A stretch of DNA of 64,000 nucleotides from Haemonchus contortus (taxonomy: Eukaryota > Nematoda > Chromadorea > Rhabditida > Trichostrongylidae). Made by a program: the position numbers and the translations under genes. This document shows positions 26,801 to 36,935 of this stretch, piece by piece. Each line of letters opens with the position of its first letter. The first letter of the stretch is position 1. The DNA lies in NCBI GenBank assembly GCA_000469685.2, contig LS997566.1, positions 10,047,492 to 10,111,491 of the forward strand. The letters run 5' to 3'. The notes under the pieces were generated by a model, which saw nothing but the letters and a program-made list of their open reading frames with translations, was not told the DNA's origin and ran no database searches.

Positions 26801-29215
26801 TGTTATGTTGTCAACAGTGATGATATTAATATCCCCATCACAGCACTCACGAAACTGCTTTTTGTTCCGTTTAAAAGGCCACTTTTCACATTTTTGCTGA
26901 ACAGGACAAAATAACATCAGTTTCAATAATTTTAAATAAATCACTTGACTTGAACGCTATCATCATGTGATTAAATCCTAATTAAGTACTAGTCTAATAA
27001 TTTGTAATGAAGCCGATGGCATCGATGACGGCTTGGCATCTGCGGGGCATTGATTCGAACAACTTGTCGATCAAGCACCCATCGATTTCGTTCTATTCCT
27101 CTTCAAATAGGCCAAACTTCTGAGCAGCACTTCTGACTATTTTATCGGCTATCCTTTTCTTGAGTTCTTACCGCGAGGGTCCACTGATGTCTAGGTCAGG
27201 GGACTGGCTGGGCGTGTCAAGGCATCGAATTTCCCAATGAGTCAACCACTCGCGCGCCCCTTCTAGTTCTGTGTCTGGGGTCGTTATCTCGTTGGAATTA
27301 AATTTTCTTTCGTGCACAGGACGGGAGAAAGGTAGCATGGATTTCCCAAAAATGTCTACGTACATCTGCTAGGCCGCAGTGGTGAGAATATTGTGCATGG
27401 ACACCATGCCTAGACTCGGAGACAATCCCCAAACCAATACTGAGCCGGCACCATGCCTGAGAGTTGTCAAATGGTACTTGGGGTAGAAACTTGTGTTTTG
27501 AAAGGTCGTCTACAAACGAACCTAGGTGTACCAAGCCAAACAATCTTTGTCCAGTCGCTCTAGATGACTTCGCGTCCATTAAAGTCGAGCTCGTCTGTTT
27601 TTTTAGAGATCCAGGTTCTTTTTGACAAGACTTCCTCCATATATTCCACCAAATCACAAGCGTCTGTTGATGGTACCTCTAGATGGTAGCGACCTCGCCG
27701 TCGTTGATATATTTCGGCCATTATATCGGAAGATGCTCGTCTGGGATCTTGAGCCGACGCAGAAATGATCTTCCTATCGTCCTCAGGAGCGGCAGCCCGT
27801 AATCTTCCCGATATTGCTCGCTTGATTGGGCCTATGAGAGACTCAATACCTTTGAGAGCCTTCGTAATCGTGGACATTGGTACAGCAAACAGCCTTGGAT
27901 GTTGAGCATGGGTCAGTTCCTGCTTACTGCCCCTGGCAATGGCGGAGAGCTGCTCCAAGCTCAGAAAGCGACAGCCAGAGTTTTGTTTCTTCACTGGGAG
28001 CGATTAGCTGACAGAATAGAAGGGTCACCAATATTTCTAGACTCGAAAAACATAATGAATCTTTTCTAGAGAGCATGCTCCTTTCGCAAGTTTTTAAAAA
28101 AATTCACCTATTTGGCCGGAAGTAAGCTACCGCCAATTCGGCATAGCAGGAGAGTCAGTAATGTCTGATAAGTGTGCTATCAAAAAATCAGGCAAAACGA
28201 TTGAGTTCAAGACGAGTTATGGCAGGAAAGGTTCAAGGTGTTTTTATTTTGAAGGTACTGTAACTCGCAATGGCTCATAGAGTCAGGCTCAAGATTTATT
28301 CCCATTTGAGCTGAACCGTCATGATAGCCAGCTCGAAAATATAAGAAAACGAAAGCCATTTGTCATCTGAGGTCACAACAGTGAAACATGGGCGTTAGAG
28401 CAGTCAACTGATCCAGGGTTTTTTGAAACGAATCTGTCTACTTGAGCTCAAGGCTCATATTTGGGAAATGTAGGCTTGAATCTTAATGGCGAGCAGGAAC
28501 TTTATTCAACAAATGCAGCTTGCCTCATAATCAGGGCAGTTGGAGACATTGTGACCATCCTTGAGCCATTTCACCGCCGGTGTCGGATGGCCATCTAACT
28601 GGCATTGCAGCACAACTCGCTCTCCGACCACTGCCCTCTTATCGGCTAGTGGCTGCAATAGGGTTATTTATAGGTTAAAAAATAGTAACTGAAAGTTAGG
28701 CTTCTTCATCGCACTGTAATGATCCTAATCAATATAAATATTCTTTTCAGGTAAGAGATAAGGAAGGGCTAGCAGTTCAGCTGAAAGTTTCAAATAGTAG
28801 TTTAGCTAAAAATTAAGACACGAACCCGGATAAAAGACGGTGCAACCCGATTCTCGGCACGTTCACCGAGAGGCTGCTTGAAAGGCATTTATACTTCGAT
28901 ATTCAATAATTTACTGAATTCTAGCCCTTGTGGTCTGCTCAGTGGTCGATCCGAATACGCATCCAAGTGTGGCCTGAAACAGAGTCGATTGGAAATCAAT
29001 TCGTCATCGATAGTTCACATATGAAACTTATATTTCACATATTCAAAGCGCACATGAAACACATGTATGGAGAATGATGGAGAATACGAATCACAGGAGA
29101 GAAAAATTGGAAAAAAATAGAATCATCCAGTGTTTTGACAAGATGCAATGAGAGGGAAGCTTAGTTCCGACCTGAACTCGATGTATAGCTTGAGGCTGGA
29201 TTTTGTGCTGTTCGA
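1..29215 (-). CDS. ketn-1: Kettin homologue, giant muscle immunoglobulin protein (47 exons, partial at both ends)
   Basis: Forty-seven minus-strand exons join with consistent reading phase into 1731 residues. They encode eleven full Ig domains and the start of a twelfth, with linkers between them. From 5875 leftwards the domains carry the kettin-type signature: a strand close to [18 protein letters not shown], then F-V-x-L-D-I-L, then D-S-G-x-Y-T-C, with linkers of roughly 35 residues. In the known family, kettin binds actin and alpha-actinin at Z-discs or dense bodies and stiffens the I-band. Only some domains keep both core cysteines. Unusual here are an 89-codon charged coiled-coil exon and a glutamine-rich stretch between the third and fourth Ig. 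The gene continues beyond position 1, and no start codon was located upstream of 29215. A titin-like (ttn-1) relative is the main alternative, but the repeated linker-Ig architecture favours kettin. Individual exon edges are inferred by eye. Confidence 0.88.
284..1205. other. Kettin intron, no recognised feature
   Basis: Intron between the 1206-1349 and 174-283 exons. It holds a short GCC-trinucleotide run near 558-580 and an open frame on the plus strand at 600-920 that resembles nothing I know. I see no splice-compatible exon in it. Confidence 0.6.
5940..8082 (-). CDS. ketn-1: Kettin module 4: two Ig domains
   Basis: Exons 8005-8082, 7596-7718 and 7402-7489 make one Ig ([19 protein letters not shown], then TLEWCRVDG, then [12 protein letters not shown]). 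The first core cysteine is kept, but the second position is alanine. Exons 6589-6748 and 5940-6051 make the next Ig ([20 protein letters not shown], then [13 protein letters not shown]), with both cysteines. All joins keep phase. The intron 6052-6588 and the flanking short introns show nothing recognisable. Confidence 0.83.
8210..9998 (-). CDS. ketn-1: Kettin module 3: coiled-coil exon and glutamine-rich exons
   Basis: Exons are 9732-9998, 9301-9373, 9036-9154, 8309-8425 and 8210-8254, in continuous phase. The first is 89 codons with no glycine or proline. It is dominated by E, R, Q and L in heptad-like order (for example [18 protein letters not shown]), so a single alpha helix or coiled coil is expected. 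The next exons are rich in Q, Y and P, with runs of five or six glutamines encoded by CAA/CAG repeats. The last two are S, P, T and N rich. No Ig fold is visible. This is a flexible or helical spacer between the third and fourth Ig domains; its role here is unknown. Confidence 0.8.
11101..20997 (-). CDS. ketn-1: Kettin module 2: Ig domain spread over four exons with very long introns
   Basis: Exons are 20830-20997, 20696-20762, 14186-14271 and 11101-11187. They encode an acidic lead-in, then [47 protein letters not shown] and [10 protein letters not shown]. This is a recognisable I-set Ig, but both disulfide cysteines are absent (serine and isoleucine at those places). The final exon ends in a short glutamine run that leads into the coiled-coil exon. 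The intron 14272-20695 is 6.4 kb and holds a foldback element, an RTE fragment and SINE copies. A possible alternative to the 11101-11187 exon lies near 12600. Confidence 0.78.
11188..14185. other. Kettin intron with possible alternative exon and GC-rich DNA
   Basis: About 3 kb between the 14186-14271 and 11101-11187 exons. It contains a minus-strand stretch near 12592-12660 that could be an alternative exon, a GC-rich triplet tract at about 12400-12450, and a 137-codon plus-strand frame at 13651-14064 of unknown status. I see no transposon ends here. Confidence 0.5.
14735..14830 (-). repeat. tRNA-derived SINE, family 1, fragment
   Basis: Reverse-oriented fragment of the dispersed SINE. It matches the middle part of other copies (GGTACC, then ACTCGTCTGGGAGGACAAAAG read on the minus strand). 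It lies inside a kettin intron. Confidence 0.6.
18573..18796 (+). pseudogene. RTE-type non-LTR retrotransposon, 3' end of reverse transcriptase ORF (frameshifted)
   Basis: Two plus-strand frames overlap. One gives [20 protein letters not shown]. The other gives [20 protein letters not shown], ending with an aspartate and glutamine-rich tail and a stop at about 18796. From memory this matches the extreme C-terminus of RTE-like reverse transcriptase proteins that are abundant in hookworm genomes ([10 protein letters not shown](P/T)xGRPP, THW..L.RDRDxW..YWRPL). The frame changes within 100 bp, and no upstream polymerase domain is present, so this is a short 5'-truncated dead copy in a kettin intron. 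Confidence 0.7.
19403..19694 (+). repeat. tRNA-derived SINE, family 1, near full-length
   Basis: Starts GCAGAGGTGGTGCATTGGCA (box A region) and includes the family landmarks CTATCACACACGCATG, GATCGATA, GGCACCAAACTCGTCTGG, AAAGCACTGA, TTGTGTAGGCCA and GCATTCAAAACGCCACTAC. It ends in ATTGATTACGGCCAAAGACT. The box B region is degraded. It lies in a kettin intron. Confidence 0.8.
20153..20383. mobile_element. 231-bp foldback (near-palindromic) element
   Basis: Two arms of about 105 bp are reverse complements with scattered mismatches and small indels, separated by a loop of about 18 bases. The outer tips read GGCTGCTTTCATAGTCCG on the left and CGGACTATGAAAGCAGCC on the right. They are followed by a GC-only block built of GGCC/GCCGG units, then an AT-rich block (GTAAAACGAATTAG) and TATTTCACG near the loop. 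It has no coding capacity. It would form a long hairpin as RNA or single-stranded DNA. Most likely it is a foldback MITE. Confidence 0.85.
21312..21888 (-). mobile_element. Internally deleted mariner element (577 bp) with intact inverted ends
   Basis: The ends are inverted repeats of about 32 bp beginning TTAGGTTGATGCATAATAAT (one mismatch at the other end), flanked by TA on both sides. Read on the minus strand, the inside holds a relic of a transposase N-terminus ([19 protein letters not shown]). After a frameshift come its C-terminal residues ([20 protein letters not shown], then [10 protein letters not shown]). The catalytic middle is gone, so the copy is non-autonomous. It sits in the kettin intron 20998-22375. 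Confidence 0.85.
22376..29215 (-). CDS. ketn-1: Kettin module 1: end of one Ig, two further Ig domains, charged linker
   Basis: Exons in transcript order are 29172-29215, 28895-28973, 28524-28652, 26378-26455, 24800-24891, 24210-24328, 23951-24008, 23144-23273, 23000-23077, 22511-22597 and 22376-22471. The first encodes the last strand of an upstream Ig (SSLKLYIEF), so at least one more domain lies 5' of it. The next Ig shows [21 protein letters not shown] and later [14 protein letters not shown], so its second cysteine is replaced by alanine. The following Ig has [18 protein letters not shown] and [15 protein letters not shown], lacking the first cysteine. The linker [17 protein letters not shown] is highly charged. 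The 28524-28652 exon ends GAG before GCAAGC, an apparent GC-AG intron. Phase is continuous through all joins. Confidence 0.82.
23274..23950. other. Kettin intron, no recognised feature
   Basis: Intron of about 680 bp between exons 23951-24008 and 23144-23273. Part of it (23740-23850) resembles sequence at 17400-17540. No gene is seen. Confidence 0.5.
25508..26107. mobile_element. 600-bp non-autonomous DNA element with terminal inverted repeats
   Basis: The left end TTAAAGGCACCGTTCACGAT and the right end, whose reverse complement is TTAAAGGCATCGTTCACGAT, are inverted repeats of about 23 bp. The interior has no transposase-like frame. It lies in the kettin intron between exons 26378-26455 and 24800-24891. 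A similar lone end is near 17757-17784. Confidence 0.65.
26723..28260 (-). mobile_element. Tc1-like transposon (1538 bp) with long inverted ends and TA flanks
   Basis: The ends read CAGTACC followed by TTCAAAA in both orientations. The similarity continues for about 56 bp (GAACCTTT, TGCCATAACT, GAAC). A TA lies directly outside each end (26721-26722 and 28261-28262), the expected target duplication. The interior on the minus strand encodes a broken Tc1-family transposase. The whole element lies inside the intron 26456-28523 of kettin. Confidence 0.9.
26995..27994 (-). pseudogene. Defective Tc1-family transposase
   Basis: From 27994 a 144-codon frame covers the N-terminal DNA-binding half ([19 protein letters not shown], then [20 protein letters not shown]) and reaches the first catalytic region. 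After frame changes and stops, a [11 protein letters not shown] segment marks the first aspartate. Near the end, [19 protein letters not shown] and [19 protein letters not shown] match the family's C-terminus. The second-aspartate motif is unrecognisable and the region of the final acidic residue is altered. The enzyme is therefore dead. Confidence 0.85.
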
Positions 29216-31084
29216 CTAGAGGCATTACAGGTTTCAATCGTGGGAGACAACGTCCCATTTATTGGTATAAAAAGAGTTGGAAGACAGTAAACAATCATCA
29301 AAGAAGAACATGCCCAAGCGTGAAACGACTACGTCGCCCAAATGGGGAGAGCATCGAATTTACGCAGCGAGGACATTCGCAGAAATGCAAAGCTCGATAG
29401 AGGGAAAGTTTGTGTTCCTGAACTTTATGGGCAATCAGGAGGAGTTCCCGTCCCAGGAGAAAGTCACAGCCGAAAGAGGTAGTGATCAGTTTCAGATAAG
29501 CTGCACTGAATTCCAAAATGCCCAAGTTTCCTCGTATGAGAAGGGAACTTCGAAATGAAATCCGATGAAAAATCACGTGAAAATCTTTGGTAGCAACTAT
29601 TAAGAAGGGAAACACTTTTATGGGTGTTTTTATGCCCCCGTTCAGCCAAATTTGGACCAAAATATATAAGCCAAGTACACATGAAGGCAAAACGTGTGGG
29701 AAAGACGACGGGACAATATCAAGGTGGCCATTTAATAGAAACTTTATTCCCATATAACCTTTTTTACAACTACGCAAGGATTATTCTTTGCGATTCAAGT
29801 TTACTTTTGTGTTCTCAGATCTCACTCACAGATTACTGAGAGCTCGTGACACCTAAATATAAAAATTGGAGATAAAAATCCATAATTGTTAGGTCAAGGT
29901 GTCAAGAGCTCCCTGCAATCTGCTTGTAATAACAGAAGAAAGAATAAAGGCTATGGCGTTGATTTACTCCGTCTCCTGGTATGCGCCCCAAATTCGACTT
30001 TCATTAAGAATCGTTGCGGCGTATTGAATGCGTATGTGGCCTATACAATGAGCTGGGGTGGTCAGCCAATGTACAAGTCAGAACTTTTATCCTCCCAGAC
30101 CAGTCAGGCATCGGTCCCGCAATGAAGAATGGCTAGGTCGCGGAGTAGGCATGACATGACTGCTTGAATTTTTGGGCAAATTTGGGTAGAGGCACTTCCT
30201 TCATTAGTTCTTAGGACGCGTAAGAGATTAATAAAAAAATTAGACAGGTAGATTAGGTACTGTAGGAGAAATTGACATGGTGTTTCAGCAACCGAATCGA
30301 TTGAGTACACCCGGCTTTTGTCCGTCTGGGACTGGTTCACCATTCACAACTATTCAAAGTTTTTCTGAGGTTTCAGCTTGTGTACATGTCTAGTCGATGA
30401 CATGGCACTACCGGATTTACCAATGGATCTCCCAAATGGCACAGAAATCAGATGCCATGAAAAAAGCCCGTCTACTAACTGTCCCCAAGCGTTCTACAAT
30501 CGTTTTCCAACGAAATTTTGCTATGAAGTACGACTCAAATCACAGTTGCATTACATCGAAGTAAAGTCATTATTGAACGAGCAAGAAATCATTACTTATT
30601 TCAGCCTGGTGAACTGTGGGAGCCAGCTGAACTACAAGTTAGTGCTTCAGCACACTATACGGGACTCTTCCCGGTTTGCTGGCCGTACAGATGGGAGGCT
30701 TGGGTGTCTCGGGCAGATTTTTGTTCACAATAACAACGCATCCTTCTACTGCTTTGACCATCACTGACAAGAGGAAAGCTGAGAGGAAAAGGAGGATTCT
30801 CAACCAATTCTCTTCTTCTAATTAATAACTATATAACTAATTAATTCTTTCTTTTCAATTTTCAGTTAAGTCCAACGAATAGAATATCGGTCTTAAGAAC
30901 TACCATATGCTTATGCCCATGCCCTGGCTACTGTTGTGCTCACCACTATTTCATGAGATTGATACGGCATTGTTAGGATACCAACCATTCGTTTATTTTT
31001 GGTTAATGGCTGTAGCAGCTCCCGAAATCCATCAGCAGCAGGCATAAAGGATAAAAGTTCAAAGTCTTGGAGCGTTAATTAAGC
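29216..31084. other. Upstream flank or intron of kettin, SINE-bearing, no gene supported
   Basis: No kettin exon could be found here although at least one more 5' Ig exon must exist. A 159-codon minus-strand frame (29298-29777) and an overlapping plus-strand frame look like chance. A reverse SINE occupies about 29975-30115. Confidence 0.5.
29975..30115 (-). repeat. tRNA-derived SINE, family 1, 3' part
   Basis: Reverse orientation. The landmarks GCGCCCC, CGACTTTCATTAAGAATCGT, GAATGCGTATGTGGCCTATA, TGGTCAGCCAATGTACAAGT and TTATCCTCCCAGACCAGT correspond to the body of the other copies. Confidence 0.75.
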
Positions 31085-31215
31085 TGAGGAGTACGCCCCT
31101 CACTCGACTCTCATTCAAAACCGTAGTGGCGTCTTGGATGCCTATGTGCCCTAAATAATGACTTCCGGTGGTCAGTCAATGTACAAGTCAGTGATTTTAT
31201 CCTCCCGGGCGAGTT
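31085..31215 (-). repeat. tRNA-derived SINE, family 1, 3' part
   Basis: Reverse orientation, with CGCCCCTCACTCGACTCTCA, TATGTGCCCTAAATAATGAC, GGTGGTCAGTCAATGTACAA and TTTTATCCTCCCGGGCGAGT. The tRNA-like head is missing. Confidence 0.75.
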
Positions 31216-31587
31216 TGCAGGTTTTCAGGACAAGAATTGGGAGAACACTAAACATTATATAGATGAAAACCAGGAAACCATTCTATCATTTCGATTGAAA
31301 CTAAGTTATGTCTACATCCAGCCCATCAGAGTAATTATGTTCGGATCATAGCGCACTCAAAGGGTTCAGTTGAAGCTCAAATCTGACCAATAGTCAGCGA
31401 AGATCAATTCCTGATGGAGCTTTTCTGACCATTAGCTAAAAAGATGATTTGCCAACAAAAGGGAGAGCCTAGTTAAGAATCTTCCTTGATAGTCATGGTA
31501 GTCCCTTACTGCAGGCGTTTCCTAAAAGAGTAATATAAATCAGAGATATTTGTCTTGTATGGGCATTTGTGTGGGGATAAACAAGAT

Positions 31588-31790
31588 GGGCGGAGATGGA
31601 ATAGTGGCAAGGACGCACTATCTCACGTGTGGCCACGGGTTCGAATCCCGGATCGACACCCGCCTTGGTCAACCAAGCCTTCCATCCCTCCGGGGCCGGT
31701 GAATTGGTACCAGGGAAGTCTAGGAGGATAAAAGCACTGACGTTTGGAGTGGCTGGCCACTGCAATTGATCTATAGGCTACATAATTCAG
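31588..31790 (+). repeat. tRNA-derived SINE, family 1, with best-preserved internal promoter
   Basis: The head reads GGGCGGAGATGGAATAGTGG (box A-like). It is followed at 31638-31648 by GGTTCGAATCC, a perfect tRNA-type box B, then CGGATCGACACCCGCC. The body continues through CCTTCCATCCCTCCGGGGC, GGTACCAGGGAAGTCTAGGA and TGGCTGGCCACTGCAA. The copy ends early, losing the 3' third. Confidence 0.85.
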
Positions 31791-32494
31791 GACTTAAATC
31801 CTCGTAAAGAATTTTCACCAATTACTGATCCACAGGTGAAGGCGTAACCACCACAAGGCAATTGCCTTTTGACATTTTCCTCGATATGTTGCTGCTTTCC
31901 AGTTTTGGGTCAAAATTGAATAGCCTAGTAGGAAAGGAACATCAAAAAGTGCAGTGATCAGTGTGATATCTCCAACACGGGGCATTCTAATCAAAAATCG
32001 GAAAAAGGATACTTAAACTTCCTCAACATCTGCCTGATTTTCAATAAATTTTGGCATCTATCCAAAACTTCTCGTATAAGTCCCCAGGTCACAGCTGGAA
32101 AGTAAACCTCAAAAATTCCAAACCTTTTTTTCGCTACATAACAGTCTCTACGGGAGGCTTGCACTGCTAAGATGTCTCATCCCGAAGTTCTTTCACCGAA
32201 CGGATAGTAAACAAAAGAGAGGTGAACTGAAGAAGAGTGTTGCTTTGCCCTCAAGTGCCCGCACCCTTGCTTTACCCTCCTCTTATCCACTTCAAGCTCC
32301 ACCGTAAAATGCGTCAAGTATGTCGAAAAGATTTCAATCCACAGACAACGCCTTGTAGAAGAAGCTCTGACGTGGCTATAGATCAATGCACAGAATGTTT
32401 CCTGAGCAGATAGAACTCTACATCGATATAGCAAATCTTATGTTCTGCCAGCTACAGAATATATCAACGTCAGCCTCTATCTTCAGCAATGGTG

Positions 32495-32735
32495 GAGGAG
32501 CAACCGAGGGAGGAAACTTGTCCCAGCTCGAGCACACAGTTTTAGGATCGAAGCCCGGATCGATCCTAGCTCAGGCTAACCTAGACTTCCATTCCTGCAG
32601 GGTCGGTGCAGCGATTGTACAACGACCGGCCACCGTAAGTCACTGTATAATCAAAATACTGATTCAAACAGCCCCTATGATCTTGAGCGGAAGTTGAATG
32701 CAGGGTGCATCTCGAAATGGGGTCAGTCAGTGTGA
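32495..32735 (+). repeat. tRNA-derived SINE, family 1, diverged
   Basis: A diverged but nearly full copy: GGATCGAAGCCCGGATCGAT, CTTCCATTCCTGCAGGGTCG, ACCGGCCACCGTAAGTCACT, then GGAAGTTGAATGCAGGGTGC. Confidence 0.7.
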
Positions 32736-33261
32736 CAGGTTCTTATCCCTTGCCTTTCATGTTCGAGCCTAGTAATCCTTGTTTTAGTCATCAATTCTGG
32801 CAAGGCCATCAGGTACAGTGCGCCAAAAACCCGTTCATTTTTTCTCTGTTATAGGGGTTCGCATTAATGAGCCCCTTAACACTACGCATTAGACTTTCAT
32901 CAATATTGCAACCGCGCATGTGAATGTGACTCATCAAAAAAGGAGAATTGATATTGTTCTACGCCAGCTACTTAGTCTAGCATTAAAAGAACGATTAGGA
33001 AAAACAGTGAGTCCCAGTAGTTGAGTAAGAATGAGAGAACGTTGTCACTATCAAGAGTGAGCAGCCCACTGAGCAGAGCACTAGTGAAAAGGTACTTCTC
33101 GCTACTGCGTCACCATGCTCAAAAAACCGCCGTTGAATCACTGGGCAAATCCATCAAAAACCTCTATTTTCCATTAAAATTGCCAAAAATTAAAATATAG
33201 TCATATACAAGTATAAACAAATGAATGATGGAAAATAAATCCTTAGACTCCAATCAATCCC

Positions 33262-33525
33262 GTCTGAAGGATGCGCCACGCACTTGATTCCCATTCACAA
33301 TTGTGGTGGGGTGTTGAATGTGTGTGTGGCCTAGGCAACGGCTTGCGGTGGCCAGCCTATGTACAAATCCGTGCTTTCCCCCTCACTCCCCGACGAGTCT
33401 GGTACCTATTACCGACCAAAAGGGAAGGAAGATTGATCGGCTGTGGCGGATACCGATACGGGATTCGAACCCGCGATCATGCGTGTAAGATAGTGCGCTA
33501 CCCGCCTTTAAACCACCTCCACCCC
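33262..33525 (-). repeat. tRNA-derived SINE, family 1, near full-length
   Basis: Reverse orientation. It starts at its 3' end (GATGCGCCACGCACTTGAT) and runs to the tRNA-like head, which includes GGATTCGAACC (33461-33471), the exact complement of a box B consensus. CTACCCGCCTTTAAACCACC follows. The head resembles a tRNA gene in reverse but is continuous with the SINE body. Confidence 0.85.
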
Positions 33526-34582
33526 TTCTTGGGCAATCCGTTGCCATGGGCTATACGATTCAGCTCTCTGACGTTGATCGCCTATGGTGCCGATCATCGT
33601 TCCCGCATCATCCCCGTGGTTAAGGCATTTTGATAAAGCAGTCCTTCGAGTGACGAGCCCCTATTTTTGTAACATACCCTATTTACCTTAGGCGAATTGA
33701 CCTCACTTCATGCGAACTCGATTTTTAACTCATGAGCTTTCAACCACGAACATAATCTCTCAGGTTCTTCTTCAGGCGATATCGAATTGCATAACGCTTA
33801 CTTAAAGTCATGTACAGAAACAGGGCCGCGATAATAGAGATCGTTTACATAGCTTGGAGGTCTTGGAATTTTATAGACTCAATCTTCCGAGTAATCGATT
33901 CAACGCAATATCATGTACGAAATAAACTAGATACAAGAATTAGGACCTGAACTGAAAGCATGGAGCTGAGCTGAAAGATCCGAAATAAGAGGTGGGATGA
34001 GGTGGAAGACAGATCTTCTTAATTGTTAACATTCACCTATACATCAGGCATTTACGAGCAGTACCTTGTGCTGGTGAAGAAATTTTACAACACAGTAAAG
34101 CTAATAGCAATAGAAGCTTGTTTCCCGCTTGACTTTCGTTTTATTGATTCGACCCTTCTAAGAATTGAGTATTACAATAGAGACGGACCGACGTCTGGAA
34201 ACCACCGTTCACAAATTCACGACACACAGTACTGAAGTACAAAGCCAGAAATTCCTGGACTCGTCTACGACTTGTGGGAATACCCTGATAAATGAACCTA
34301 CGAGAATCAAAAGAAGGTATTGATTCATTCAGTGAAAGTCCTTATTAAGGTCCAAAATAAAATTCTGAACTGAAATGGTTCCATTTTTCTATAAAATAAT
34401 CAAACGCTTGGCGCAACCTGACATTTACTCGCAGCTACTACTTTTGCGACTAATTAGGCATTAGAATCCCTGAAATCGTGTTAAATACCTCTGTTAGGCT
34501 TGAGTTTCCCCACAATTGGGAACATCAGCCTACATTGCGTGTCTTGCAATTCCTATGGGCCGAACATAACCAAACCGTGTTC

Positions 34583-34700
34583 ATAGTGCCCCCACGCACT
34601 CGACTTCCATCAGAATCGTAAATACGTCTGAATGTGTATTGGCGTACGCAACGATTTGCAGTGACCGGACCCCATTTGCCCTTCCTTCCCAAGGAGTACA
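34583..34700 (-). repeat. tRNA-derived SINE, family 1, 3' fragment
   Basis: Reverse orientation: CCCACGCACTCGACTTCCAT, GAATCGTAAATACGTCTGAA, GCGTACGCAACGATTTGCAG. Confidence 0.65.
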
Positions 34701-36884
34701 AACGATCGCATTGAATCGAGCTGAGATGGACGGGACTGATCAAAACAAGTATCGACATAGGGTCCAATTGCTAACTATAGTTATTGTAGAGGAGCCGAGG
34801 AGCCGATTCGTACGGTTGCACCTTTACTCAAGCCTTTTCCCTTAGCACTCTTATGGATCTGAACACCGTTAATTTAATCAGCCTTCTGGGTGAGGTGTAT
34901 GGCGCACTCTCGAGGTTCCCCCGAAGCTGAGACCTTACTAGTCCATCTCGTAAAGTTTTTAACGAACGCTTCCGATGTAAGCTCAGTTATTCACAAGCAA
35001 TTATTAGATATAATTTACAAGAGATAATCGACTCTTGAGTAGAGTAGCCTCTGCCGCTGTCTTACAACTTCTGATCATGTCCGGATGTAAAGATTACACA
35101 TCCGAAACATTGCTAGCATGAGATTTTTGAGGAAAACATTTTTCCAAAGTCATAAAGATCTCATGGCAGCAATTCCTCGAGATAATTTACGGAGTTTTTC
35201 AGTTGCCCTCAATTCTATGATATTCCGAGAACAAACTGCAATAAACCAACATTTCCCGAAGATCCATGGAATCCAAAAGATCGGATAGTCATGCCTATTT
35301 GAGAAGATTTCCAGAATTACAATTTCATGTATGGAAATGGTGTATTATCGAACAAATATGCATGCCGAGTAAAAAGAAGGGGCACAATAAAGCAACACCT
35401 GAAACCCAGTTAAAAGTATTCTCGAAGTCCAAGAAAGCTCCAGATTTCCGTTAAACCATCTTATTTTTAGGGGAATGCTTGAATTAACGGTATTTCTGAG
35501 AGTGATTCCATTAAATCTCATGAGAGTTCAAGTCTGTAGGTAATCTGATCTGCGCTGACAAAGAGACATCCTTGCGAGATGCTTCGTATTACACTGGCGA
35601 AAGGTGCAAAGGCAATTATATCAAGGATTGACAGAAGCTATACGTCCTGGGATCGATTTTTGACCACAATCGTTTATCGAGAGAGAAAGGATCAACTCTA
35701 AAGAAAATGATTTGAGGCAAATATTTCTTCCGGAGTGGTCTATGCTTGTACTCTCCACAAAGATTTCCAGAAAAGTATAAATGACTACTGCGATATCATG
35801 TAATGGCAACAAAATCTGTGAGAAGGAAAGATGGATTCTACTTGAATGACATTTGCTTACTTCCATTGCCTTCCTCCAAAAGTCTCCAACAATCCAGGTA
35901 CTCTGTGAAGAGTAGAAAACCTTCGGCTTTGGGTGAGAGGATGGAATAGAGGTTATCTGTGCTCAGCTAAGTTCTTTGCTCGTTCTATCAGAGATACCTG
36001 TGTTTCTGCCGAGTGTAACGGACACCTTAGGCTGGAGTTGAGGAACCTGCAAGCGACCTTGCCTTCACTCCGTCTAGAAAATGACATAAAGACCGGCCAA
36101 GTCCCTTTTCAGTTCTGAGCCCATATGAAAGCTGTGAAGCCTAATTCCATCTCTTAAAATTGAGTCAGTAGAGCCTTCCTTTACCCAGGAGTTGCGATTA
36201 AGGAAGGTTGGACCTATTCTTCTGTAATGGACTGTGTAGGGATACTGAGACTTTGGATTAAAAATTACTACCATACAACAGTCACCGAGAATCCATTCCG
36301 CAATCTAATGCAATACCCACTCGAAAACATTCATCACTCGTCCCTGCCCCTTTGTATATCTTTCCTGTAAAGTTAGAGGTGAGCAGGAAAGGAAGGGTTC
36401 AGGTAGCAATCTATTGATCACAAGTATTTTGCCATTCCGCGTACGTGCAAATGGGGAGGAAAAAGTTGTTTTCTCCTTGCCCGACATCCACCGTTCTCAC
36501 CCGTCTTTCCATCTGTCATTCGTTCTTCCTCGCCTCAATCAAAGGCGGGATCTGGTGACGGAGCATGAGAACCCGATCCACCAAGGCAAATAAAAAGGTC
36601 GTTGTCTGGATATTGTGGAGAGAAGATCCGCCTGCAGTTAAAAACAGCTCACCTTATAAGGGAAGCTCTGGTGGCGGGAGTACCAGGTGGATCGTCAGAT
36701 TGGTCACTCCCTCCTACCCCAAAACTTGCTTGTTACTGAATACTACATATTATTAACAGATAGGGTTGTTTCATTGATCAACCACGTTTTTTGGAAGCGC
36801 TTTGTATTGAACTTCCGTTCGGAATGTATTGAACTTCCGTTCAGTACCATGCTTATTCCGAACGGAAGTAATAGTTATAGGACC

Positions 36885-36935
36885 AACACAATGACTTGCG
36901 GTGGCGAAGCGGTGTACAAACCAAGCAACACGACC
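36885..36935 (-). repeat. SINE family 1 remnant
   Basis: A short reverse remnant, ACAATGACTTGCGGTGGC followed by GTACAAACC. It is next to a small inverted duplication of the GAACTTCCGTTC / GAACGGAAGT type at about 36808-36868. Confidence 0.45.

Noticed and set aside
29298..29777. 159-codon minus-strand frame
   Set aside because: Hydrophobic, low-information sequence with no motif, and an equally open frame on the other strand.
33440..33525. Apparent tRNA gene in reverse (perfect box B)
   Set aside because: Continuous with the SINE body and lacking a good cloverleaf; it is the head of a SINE copy.
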